From Bradyrhizobium retamae (GTDB lineage Bacteria > Pseudomonadota > Alphaproteobacteria > Rhizobiales > Xanthobacteraceae), in contig NZ_LLYA01000225.1 in assembly GCF_001440415.1 (NCBI RefSeq), forward strand, positions 1 to 64,000: DNA of 64,000 nt. The letters run 5' to 3'. Below are positions 33,981-41,742 of this stretch, piece by piece (positions within the stretch are counted from its first letter, which is position 1; each line of letters opens with the position of its first letter). The position numbers and the translations under genes were made by a program. Below the pieces are notes generated by a model, which made no database searches, was not told the DNA's origin, and worked only from the letters and a program-made list of their open reading frames with translations.

Positions 33981-34517
33981 ATGTCAGGCAAGAAATCGCC
34001 GAACGGATCGCGTTCGGACCAGGAGGGAACGACGGAGGCCCGCCGCGCGCCGATGCGCGAATTCTCGCGCTCGCTGCCGATGTCGCTACTGCGCGCGCGG
34101 GAAGCCGTGATGCGCCAGTTCCGCCCGTCCTTACGCAATCATGGGCTGACCGAGCAGCAGTGGCGGATCCTGCGCGCGCTGACGGCGGTAGATACCATCG
34201 AGGTGACGGAGCTGGCGCGCGTCGCCTTCCTGCTGGGGCCGAGCCTATCGCGAATCCTGCGCGATCTCGAAGCGCGCGATCTGATCGAACGCCGCACGGC
34301 CAAGGCAGATCTTCGCCGCGGCGAGGTGTCGATCTCGTCCAAGGGGCTGAAGCTGATCGAGGCCGTCGCGCCCACCTCGGAAGCGATCTACGCCGAGATC
34401 ACGCACCGTTTTGGCGCGCGCAAGCTCGCCGAATTGCAGGACATGCTGGGCGAACTTGAGCGCAGCCTTGCCGCGATGGAGGTAGCGGGTGAGGGCGAGG
34501 CCGAAGCAGACGAGTAA
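33981..34517 (+). CDS. hpaR: Homoprotocatechuate degradation MarR-type regulator
   Basis: A 178-residue winged-helix MarR regulator. The core (about residues 26-160) holds 'LTEQQWRILRAL', the recognition helix 'LLGPSLSRILRDLEARDLIER' and the wing 'ADLRRGEVSISSKG', which match HpaR repressors that release DNA when bound to hydroxyphenylacetates or homoprotocatechuate. An N-terminal charged extension of about 25 residues is unusual and may be partly non-coding. Divergent from hpaH, so it likely represses the cluster and itself. Confidence 0.88.
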   Translation: MSGKKSPNGSRSDQEGTTEARRAPMREFSRSLPMSLLRAREAVMRQFRPSLRNHGLTEQQWRILRALTAVDTIEVTELARVAFLLGPSLSRILRDLEARDLIERRTAKADLRRGEVSISSKGLKLIEAVAPTSEAIYAEITHRFGARKLAELQDMLGELERSLAAMEVAGEGEAEADE

Positions 34518-34562
34518 GCGCAAATTTGCATGATGCTACTGGCCCGATGCATAGCGGCCGGG

Positions 34563-34582
34563 CAAATGATTGCAATCATTTG
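34563..34582. promoter_or_regulatory. Perfect 20-bp palindrome, candidate operator
   Basis: CAAATGATTG followed by CAATCATTTG, an exact inverted pair without spacer. It lies between hpaR and the Ldh-type gene, 145 bases before the latter's start. A dimeric GntR- or MarR-type regulator could bind here. Confidence 0.6.
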
Positions 34583-34727
34583 TCAAACGCGACTGAGGCG
34601 GTAGACACGCGCGCGATTTTTCGTTCAAAGTGCCGGCCAAGCCGGTCATCAAAACCGGTGCGGGAATCGCGGGGCTAGCTGCTCAAACGCAGGCTCTCCC
34701 GTGCAAGGACAGGGCTGAAATCCGGAC

Positions 34728-35813
34728 ATGGTCACAATAAAAGTCAACAATCTGATCGATTTCGTCGCAGAGGTTTTTTCGCATTCGGAATCCTCGTCCG
34801 AGGAAGCAAGGCGCATCGCCACTTATCTCACGACAGCCAATCTCACCGGCCATGACAGCCACGGCGTGATCCGGGTTCCGGTCTATATCCGCTGGAAGAA
34901 GACGGGCAACATCGTCCCCAACCAGACCCCAGAGATCGTCGTCGACACGCCGTCGCTCGCCGTGGTCGATGGCAAGTTTGGCTATGGCCAGACCGTAACG
35001 CCATTCGCGGTGCGGACCGGCATCGAGAAGTGCAAGAAGGCGGGACTGTCAGCCATCGCGCTGCGCAACGCCGGCCACATCGGACGCGTCGGCGACTGGG
35101 CGGAAATGGCCGCCGCCGAAGGGTTGGTGTCGGTGCATTTTGTCAATGCCGCCGGCTCGCTGCTGGTCGCGCCGTACGGCGGTGTCCAGAAACGGCTCTC
35201 GACCGCGCCTTACTGCGTCGGCATTCCGCGCCAGGGGCAAGATCCGATCGTGCTCGATTTTGCCACCTCGATCGTTGCCGAAGGCAAGGTGCTGGTCGCC
35301 AGCCGCGGCGGCAAGAAGCTTCCCACCGGCGCACTGGTCGATGCCGACGGCACGCTGAGCGAAGAGCCGTCCGTGCTCTATGGTCCCTACACTCCAGATG
35401 GGCCGCGCGACCACACCAAGGGCACTGGCGCGATCCGCGCGTTCGGCGAGCACAAGGGCTCGGGGCTTGCCTTCATCTGCGAACTGCTCGGCGGTGCGCT
35501 GACCGGCACCGGCGCCACCTCGGGCGGCCGGCAGTTCGCCAACGGCATGCTTGCCTTCTATATCGATCCCAAGGTGATCGACACGGCCAACTATTTCGAC
35601 GACGAAATCTCGCGCTATACCGACTTCATCCGCGAGACCAAGCCGATCGCCGGCGTCGAGTCTGTCCTGGTCCCGGGCGACCCCGAACGCAAGATGCGCG
35701 CCGAGCGCACCAGGAACGGCGTGCCGCTGCCTGATGATACCTGGGCTGCGATCGTCAACACCGCCCGCGAGGTCGGCGTCAGCGAAGCGAGCATTCAGCG
35801 CGCGACCAGCTAA
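34728..35813 (+). CDS. Ldh family NAD(P)-dependent dehydrogenase (malate/lactate-type)
   Basis: A 361-residue Ldh2-type oxidoreductase (malate/L-sulfolactate/ureidoglycolate dehydrogenase family, PF02615). The catalytic His is in 'GHDSHGVIRVPVY' (about 41-53), and 'RNAGHIGRVGDWAEMAA' and 'VLDFATSIVAEGKV' are typical of the unusual NADH fold. It would oxidise a 2-hydroxy acid. It heads a unit with the aldolase and UxaA-type dehydratase, which suggests sugar-acid catabolism. A 20-bp palindrome lies in its upstream region. Substrate unknown. Confidence 0.9.
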   Translation: MVTIKVNNLIDFVAEVFSHSESSSEEARRIATYLTTANLTGHDSHGVIRVPVYIRWKKTGNIVPNQTPEIVVDTPSLAVVDGKFGYGQTVTPFAVRTGIEKCKKAGLSAIALRNAGHIGRVGDWAEMAAAEGLVSVHFVNAAGSLLVAPYGGVQKRLSTAPYCVGIPRQGQDPIVLDFATSIVAEGKVLVASRGGKKLPTGALVDADGTLSEEPSVLYGPYTPDGPRDHTKGTGAIRAFGEHKGSGLAFICELLGGALTGTGATSGGRQFANGMLAFYIDPKVIDTANYFDDEISRYTDFIRETKPIAGVESVLVPGDPERKMRAERTRNGVPLPDDTWAAIVNTAREVGVSEASIQRATS

Positions 35814-35864
35814 TCAAATCTGCGAACTCCAACAATTGTAACGATCACAAAGGGAAAGCGATCA

Positions 35865-36644
35865 ATGGCAACCAACAACGTCAAGAAAGTATGGGCCTCG
35901 GGCAAGGCTGTGGTGAACGCGTGGCTCGCGATCCCCTCCGGCTTTTCGGCCGAAGTGATCGCGCAATGCGGCTTCGACAGCGTCACCGTCGACATGCAGC
36001 ACGGCGTGCAGGATTACCTCTCGATGGTCCAATGCTTTCAGGCGATGAACGGCCATCCGGTGACGCCGATGGTCCGCGTGCCCTGGAACGAGCCCGGCAT
36101 CATCGGCAAGGTGCTCGATGGCGGTGCCTATGGCGTGATCTGTCCGATGATCAACACCCCGCAGGAGGCGAAGAACCTGGTCCAGTACGCGAAGTATCCA
36201 CCCAAGGGCACGCGCTCGAATGGCCCGATCCGCTCCGGCATGTATGGCTCGGCCGGCACCTACCAGCAGACGGCGAACGATGAGATCGTGCTGTTGCCGA
36301 TGATGGAGACCAGGACTGCAGTCGAGAACATGGAATCGATCCTCGACGTCGAGGGCATTGACGGCGTCTATATTGGTCCCTCCGACCTCGGCTTCTCCTA
36401 CGGCCTGGTGCCGAAGCTCGACCGCGACGAGCCTGAAATACTCAAGATCTACGAGAAGATCGTTAAGGAATGCGGCAAGCGCGGGCTCAATCCCGGCATC
36501 CACTGCTCGGGCGCCGAGGGCGCGGTGCGCGCCATCAACATGGGCTTCAAGCTCGTCACGCTCTCGAACGAGAGCGGCCTGATGATGACCTACGCCAAAA
36601 TGCAGGTGAACCAGACGAGGAAGGATTCAGGCGGAAAAGCCTGA
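35865..36644 (+). CDS. HpcH/HpaI family class II aldolase
   Basis: A 259-residue TIM-barrel pyruvate aldolase. The N-terminal 'EVIAQCGFDSVTVDMQHG' and the phosphate/pyruvate Arg in 'PMVRVPWNE' are conserved, and metal-binding Glu/Asp appear in 'PMMETRTA' and 'GIDGVYIGPSDLG'. HpaI family members split 4-hydroxy-2-oxoheptane-1,7-dioate into pyruvate and succinic semialdehyde; others cleave 2-keto-3-deoxy sugar acids. The gene follows a sugar-acid-type dehydrogenase, yet is 1.3 kb from the hpa cluster, which lacks its own hpaI in this window. Both roles are possible. Confidence 0.88.
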   Translation: MATNNVKKVWASGKAVVNAWLAIPSGFSAEVIAQCGFDSVTVDMQHGVQDYLSMVQCFQAMNGHPVTPMVRVPWNEPGIIGKVLDGGAYGVICPMINTPQEAKNLVQYAKYPPKGTRSNGPIRSGMYGSAGTYQQTANDEIVLLPMMETRTAVENMESILDVEGIDGVYIGPSDLGFSYGLVPKLDRDEPEILKIYEKIVKECGKRGLNPGIHCSGAEGAVRAINMGFKLVTLSNESGLMMTYAKMQVNQTRKDSGGKA

Positions 36645-36647
36645 GAC

Positions 36648-36725
36648 GCGAATAGCAAGTAGCGAATGGCGAATAGGGGTAGCGAGCAGCGTGGCAGAGC
36701 CTGCTATTCGCTACTCGCTATTCGC
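36648..36725. repeat. GCGAATAGC...GCTATTCGC inverted repeat
   Basis: GCGAATAG (36648-36655), GCGAATGGCGAATAG (about 36663-36677) and CTATTCGCTACTCGCTATTCGC at the right end form an imperfect hairpin between the aldolase and the dehydratase genes. Confidence 0.75.
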
Positions 36726-36744
36726 CGAGGTAAGGAGAAACCCA

Positions 36745-38271
36745 ATGACCACCCCGGCACCCGTGATCCGCCTGCACCCTGACGATGGCGTGCTGATCGC
36801 GCGCGCGAGCCTGCCACCGGGCATGGTGGTGGCCGAGGGCGTCACCACAACCGAACGGATTCCTGCCGGCCATAAGGTCGCGATCAGGCCGATCGCCGTA
36901 GGCGAACCGGTCCGCCGCTACGGCCAGATCATCGGCTTTGCCACGGCGCCGATCGCGCCGGGCCAGCATGTGCATACGCAAAACTGCGGCATGGGCGATT
37001 TCGCCAAGGACTATGCCTACGGCGTCGACGTCAAGCCGGTACCGAATTTCGATCTGCCCGCCACCTTCGACGGCATTCGCCGCGCCGACGGCCGCGTGGC
37101 GACGCGCAACTATATCGGGATCCTCACCTCGGTGAATTGCAGCGCCCATGTCGCCGGCATCGTCGCCGACATGTTCAAGAAGAACCCGTTCACCGGCGAT
37201 AACCCGCTGGCCGACTATCCGAATGTCGACGGTGTGGTGGCGCTGACCCACAAGACCGGGTGCGGCATGACGCAGAACGAACCGCTGGCGCTGTTGCGGC
37301 GGACACTCGGCGGCTATGCGCGGCACGCAAATTTCTCCCATGTGGTCGTGCTGGGGCTTGGCTGCGAGGTCAACCAGATCGGCGGACTGATGGAGGAGCA
37401 GAAGCTCGCCGGACGTTTGCGCGCGATGGACATCCAGGAAGTCGGCGGCACCCGCAAGACGGTGGAGGCCGGCATTGCCTTCGTGAAGGAGGCGCTGACC
37501 GACGCCAATAAAGTAAAGCGCGAGAAGGTCGCAGCCAGCGAATTGACGGTGGCGCTGCAATGCGGTGGCTCCGACGGTTACTCCGGCGTATCGGCCAATC
37601 CGGCGCTGGGTGCTGCGAGCGATCTGCTGGTGCGCCACGGCGGCACCGTGATCCTCTCGGAGACGCCGGAGACTTATGGCGCCGAACATCTGCTGACGCG
37701 GCGGGCCGTCAGCCGCGAGGTTGGCGAAAAACTCGTCGGCCTGATGCGCTGGTGGGAAGAATACACCAGGCGCGAAGGCGCCGAGATGAACGCCAATCCA
37801 AGCCCCGGCAACAAGGCCGGCGGGCTGACCACCATCCTGGAAAAATCATTGGGCGCGATGGCGAAGGCCGGCAGCACCAATCTGGTCGACGTGCTCAACT
37901 ATGCTGAGCCGATCACCAAGAAGGGTTTTGTCTTTATGGACACGCCCGGTTACGACCCGGTTGCGGCGACGGGCCAGGTCGCGGGCGGGGCTAACCTTGT
38001 CTGCTTCACCACGGGCCGCGGCAGCGTGTTCGGCTGCAAGCCTGCGCCCTCGATCAAGCTCGCCACCAACACGCCGATGTACAAGCGCATGGAAGATGAC
38101 ATGGACGTCAATTGCGGCACCATCCTCGACGGCGAGGAAACCGTGCAGCAATGCGGCCAGCGCATCTTCGAGCTGATGCTGAAAACGGCATCCGGCCAGC
38201 CGACCAAAAGCGAGAGTTTCGATTTCGGCGGCGCCGAATTCGCGCCGTGGGTGCTTGGGGCGACGATGTGA
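36745..38271 (+). CDS. UxaA family hydrolyase (altronate/galactarate dehydratase type)
   Basis: A 508-residue UxaA/GarD family protein with the N-terminal SAF domain ('DGVLIARASLPPGM', about 16-29) and the C-terminal dehydratase domain. Cysteines that bind a metal or cluster in this family occur in 'GCGMTQ', 'GLGCEVNQ' and 'LQCGGSDGYSG'. It would dehydrate an aldarate or aldonate to a 2-keto-3-deoxy sugar acid, which the upstream aldolase could then cleave. ATG 36745 has an AAGGAGA site. A short repeat precedes it, so it may also be read from its own promoter. Confidence 0.9.
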   Translation: MTTPAPVIRLHPDDGVLIARASLPPGMVVAEGVTTTERIPAGHKVAIRPIAVGEPVRRYGQIIGFATAPIAPGQHVHTQNCGMGDFAKDYAYGVDVKPVPNFDLPATFDGIRRADGRVATRNYIGILTSVNCSAHVAGIVADMFKKNPFTGDNPLADYPNVDGVVALTHKTGCGMTQNEPLALLRRTLGGYARHANFSHVVVLGLGCEVNQIGGLMEEQKLAGRLRAMDIQEVGGTRKTVEAGIAFVKEALTDANKVKREKVAASELTVALQCGGSDGYSGVSANPALGAASDLLVRHGGTVILSETPETYGAEHLLTRRAVSREVGEKLVGLMRWWEEYTRREGAEMNANPSPGNKAGGLTTILEKSLGAMAKAGSTNLVDVLNYAEPITKKGFVFMDTPGYDPVAATGQVAGGANLVCFTTGRGSVFGCKPAPSIKLATNTPMYKRMEDDMDVNCGTILDGEETVQQCGQRIFELMLKTASGQPTKSESFDFGGAEFAPWVLGATM

Positions 38272-38291
38272 TGGGAGGCGCGCTGCCTCAA

Positions 38292-38330
38292 CCGTCATTG
38301 CTTCGTCGCTGTCGCTCCTCGCAATGACGG
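38292..38330. repeat. Short copy of the GTCATTGC hairpin repeat
   Basis: CCGTCATTGC and GCAATGACGG enclose only about 19 bases; the inner arms of longer copies have been lost. Placed after the UxaA-type gene as a transcript end. Confidence 0.75.
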
Positions 38331-38435
38331 GGAGGCAGCATCGCCCTCTCTTCAGGCACCTCGTGCCCGTTGTTAATGCTTGATCCTGCCCGGAACCGGT
38401 GTTCTGCTTAAAAAAGCCGCTGGAGTCTCCGGTCC

Positions 38436-41400
38436 GTGTCGATCTTCGTCGCACTACACCACGTCACGCACTACAAATACGACCGACCGATCGATCTCGG
38501 CCCTCAGACCGTTCGCCTGCGTCCGGCGCCGCATACGCGAACGCCAATCCTGAGCTATTCGCTCAAAGTGACGCCAGCCAATCATTTCGTGAACTGGCAG
38601 CAGGATCCGCAGGGCAATTGGGTGGCGCGCTTCGTCTTTCCGGAGAAGGCGTCCGAACTGAAAATTGAAGTCGACTTCACCGCGCAGATAACGGTCGTCA
38701 ATCCCTTCGATTTCTTCGTCGAGCCCTATGCCAATTCCTTTCCGTTTCAGTACACCGCCGATCTCAAGACCGAGCTCGCGCCCTATCTCGCGACCTCCGA
38801 GCAGGGGCCGTTGTTCGCTGCCTACTTAAAGGAGATTCCGCGCGAGGCCGACAGCACTGTCAATTTCCTGGTCGAGCTCAACGCTCAGCTTCAGAAGAAG
38901 ATCAAATATGTCATCCGGCTGGAGCCGGGCATTCAGACGCCGGAGGAGACGCTGGCGCGCGGTTCCGGCTCGTGCCGCGATTCCGCGTGGCTATTGATCC
39001 AGGCATTGCGGCATCTCGGTCTCGCCGCGCGCTTCGTCTCGGGCTACCTCCTGCAGTTGCGTCCCGATATCGATCCGGTCGAAGGCCCGCGCGAGGTCGA
39101 AAGCGATTTCACCGATCTGCACGCATGGGCGGAGGTCTACCTTCCCGGCGCCGGCTGGATCGGGTTCGACGTCACCTCGGGCATGCTGACGGGCGAGGGA
39201 CATATCCCCGTCGCTGCCACGCCGCATTATCGCTCAGCGGCGCCAGTCTCGGGCAGCGCCGGCTTCGCCAATGTCGAATTCGGTTTCGAGATGAGCGCCA
39301 GGCGCATCCGCGAGGCACCGCGGATCACGCGGCCGTTCTCCGAAGAATCCTGGACACGGCTCGATAGGCTCGGCGAGCACGTCGACGCCGATCTCAGGCG
39401 CGACGACGTGCGGCTGACCATGGGCGGCGAGCCGACCTTCGTCTCGATCGACGATCTGGAATCGCCGGAATGGAACATCGCTGCCATCGGCCCGACCAAG
39501 CAGGCGCTGGCGGATGAGCTGATTCGAAAGCTGCGTGCGCGTCTCGCGCCGGGTGGGTTACTGCATTACGGGCAAGGCAAATGGTATCCGGGCGAAAGCC
39601 TGCCGCGCTGGGCGTTCGGTCTCTATTGGCGCAAGGATGGCGTGCCGATCTGGAAGAATGCCGAGCTGATCGCAGAGATCGAGAATCCGCACAAAGCCGA
39701 TGTCGCAGACGCCCGACGACTGACGGAAGGCATCGCGAAGCGGCTCGGCCTCGACGCCAGCTACGTGATGCCGGCATACGAAGACCCCGTGCATTGGCTG
39801 CAAAAGGAAGCGGCACTTCCGGTCAATGTCGATCCCGCCGACTCCAAGCTGTCCGATCCCGAAGAACGATCACGCATGGCGCGTGTGTTCGATGAAGGGC
39901 TCGACAAGCCGAAAGGGTTCGTGCTGCCGATCCAGCATGCGGACGCCGATGATCCTCGCTGGATCAGCGAGCGCTGGCAATTCCGGCGCAGCCATTTGCT
40001 TCTGATCCCAGGCGATTCCCCGCTCGGGCTCCGGCTGCCGATGGCGTCGCTGCCGCATGTTCCGCCGGAAGAATATCCTTACCTCGTCGAGCAAGATCCA
40101 ATGGATGCGCGGCCTGAACTGGCGGCCGAGGACAAGGAGCCCGGAACAGGGGACGAGTCAAGGTTGGCGCATGCGCCGAAAGCAAAGCGCAAATCCAGGC
40201 CGGTGCGCACGGCAACCTCAGTCGAAATCCGCGACGGCGTGTTGTGCGTCTTCATGCCGCCGGTCGAGAAGATCGAACACTATCTCGACCTGATCGCGGC
40301 GGTGGAAGCGACTGCCGAAGAGTTGCAAATTCCGGTTCATGTGGAGGGCTATGGTCCGCCCTATGACCCACGCATCGAGGTCATCAAGGTGACGCCCGAT
40401 CCCGGCGTGATCGAAATCAATGTCCAGCCGGCGCAAAGCTGGCGCGAGGCGGTCGACATCACCTTCGGCCTGTATGAAGACGCCGCCAAGGTCCGGCTCG
40501 GCGCCAACCGCTTTCTTGTCGATGGCCGCCACACCGGCACCGGCGGCGGCAATCATGTCGTGGTCGGCGGCTCTACGCCGCAGGATTCGCCGTTCCTGCG
40601 CCGCCCGGATTTGCTGAAGAGCCTGGTGCTGTACTGGCAGCGTCATCCGTCGCTGTCCTATTTGTTCTCCGGTATGTTCATCGGCCCGACCAGCCAAGCG
40701 CCGCGTATCGACGAGGCACGGCACGACGGGCTCTATGAACTCGAAATCGCGCTCTCGCATGTGCCGCCGCCCGATATCGAAGCCCCGCTATGGCTGGTCG
40801 ATCGGCTGTTCCGACATATCCTCGTCGACATAACCGGTAATACCCATCGCGCCGAAATCTGCATCGACAAGCTCTATTCGCCTGATGGCCCGACCGGCCG
40901 TCTCGGGCTGGTCGAATTCCGCGCGCTCGAAATGCCGCCCGACCCGCGTATGTCGCTGGCGCAGCAATTGTTGATCCGCGCGCTGATCGCAAAGCTCTGG
41001 CGCGAGCCGCAGCAGGGTAAGTTCGTACGCTGGGGAACTGCGCTGCACGATCGCTTCATGCTGCCGCATTTCTTGTGGGAGGATTTTTTGGGCGTGCTCG
41101 ATGAGCTCAAGCTATCCGGTTACGATTTCTCGGCGGAATGGTATTCGGCACAACTCGAATTCCGCTTTCCGGAGTTCGGCCGTGTCCACCACGGCGGCGT
41201 CGCGCTGGAATTGCGTCAGGCGCTGGAGCCCTGGCATGTGCTGGGCGAGGAGGGCTCGGCCGGCGGCACTGTGCGCTACGTCGATTCTTCCGTGGAGCGG
41301 CTGCAGGTCAAGGCGACCGGCTTTGTCGAGGGACGCCACGTCGTAACCTGCAACGGCAGGCGGATGCCGATGACATCAACGGGACGCTCCGGCGAGGCCG

Positions 41401-41714
41401 TGGCCGCCGTCCGCTTCAAGGCCTGGCAGCCGTCCTCAGGGCTGCATCCGACCATCCCGGTCCACGCGCCCCTGACATTTGACTTGATCGATAGCTGGAA
41501 TGGCCGTTCGCTCGGCGGCTGCGTCTACCACGTCGCCCATCCCGGCGGCCGCAACTACGATACCAAGCCGGTCAATTCCTATGAGGCGGAGGCGCGGCGG
41601 CTGGCCCGGTTTCAGGATCACGGCCATACCCCGGGGCGGATCGAGCCGCCGCCCGAGGAACGCACAATTGAATTCCCTTTGACGCTCGACTTGAGGACGC
41701 CGCTCCTGATCTAA
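38436..41714 (+). CDS. Transglutaminase-like protein with DUF2126
   Basis: A 1092-residue two-part protein. Residues 1-270 are a bacterial transglutaminase-like cysteine peptidase fold with an N-terminal beta domain. Its triad is Cys180 ('GSGSCRDSA'), His229 ('LHAWAEV') and Asp245 ('GFDVTSG'), so it looks active. The remaining about 800 residues are DUF2126, with conserved 'LTMGGEPTFVSIDD' and 'GTGGGNHVVVGG' blocks; its reaction is unknown. No signal peptide, so it is cytosolic. GTG start with a GGAG site. First gene of the three-gene operon with the ATP-grasp/alpha-E and second transglutaminase, a predicted peptide-modifying system. Confidence 0.9.
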   Translation: MSIFVALHHVTHYKYDRPIDLGPQTVRLRPAPHTRTPILSYSLKVTPANHFVNWQQDPQGNWVARFVFPEKASELKIEVDFTAQITVVNPFDFFVEPYANSFPFQYTADLKTELAPYLATSEQGPLFAAYLKEIPREADSTVNFLVELNAQLQKKIKYVIRLEPGIQTPEETLARGSGSCRDSAWLLIQALRHLGLAARFVSGYLLQLRPDIDPVEGPREVESDFTDLHAWAEVYLPGAGWIGFDVTSGMLTGEGHIPVAATPHYRSAAPVSGSAGFANVEFGFEMSARRIREAPRITRPFSEESWTRLDRLGEHVDADLRRDDVRLTMGGEPTFVSIDDLESPEWNIAAIGPTKQALADELIRKLRARLAPGGLLHYGQGKWYPGESLPRWAFGLYWRKDGVPIWKNAELIAEIENPHKADVADARRLTEGIAKRLGLDASYVMPAYEDPVHWLQKEAALPVNVDPADSKLSDPEERSRMARVFDEGLDKPKGFVLPIQHADADDPRWISERWQFRRSHLLLIPGDSPLGLRLPMASLPHVPPEEYPYLVEQDPMDARPELAAEDKEPGTGDESRLAHAPKAKRKSRPVRTATSVEIRDGVLCVFMPPVEKIEHYLDLIAAVEATAEELQIPVHVEGYGPPYDPRIEVIKVTPDPGVIEINVQPAQSWREAVDITFGLYEDAAKVRLGANRFLVDGRHTGTGGGNHVVVGGSTPQDSPFLRRPDLLKSLVLYWQRHPSLSYLFSGMFIGPTSQAPRIDEARHDGLYELEIALSHVPPPDIEAPLWLVDRLFRHILVDITGNTHRAEICIDKLYSPDGPTGRLGLVEFRALEMPPDPRMSLAQQLLIRALIAKLWREPQQGKFVRWGTALHDRFMLPHFLWEDFLGVLDELKLSGYDFSAEWYSAQLEFRFPEFGRVHHGGVALELRQALEPWHVLGEEGSAGGTVRYVDSSVERLQVKATGFVEGRHVVTCNGRRMPMTSTGRSGEAVAAVRFKAWQPSSGLHPTIPVHAPLTFDLIDSWNGRSLGGCVYHVAHPGGRNYDTKPVNSYEAEARRLARFQDHGHTPGRIEPPPEERTIEFPLTLDLRTPLLI

Positions 41715-41742
41715 TCGGAAGCGACGGTCTCGGGGAATCGGA

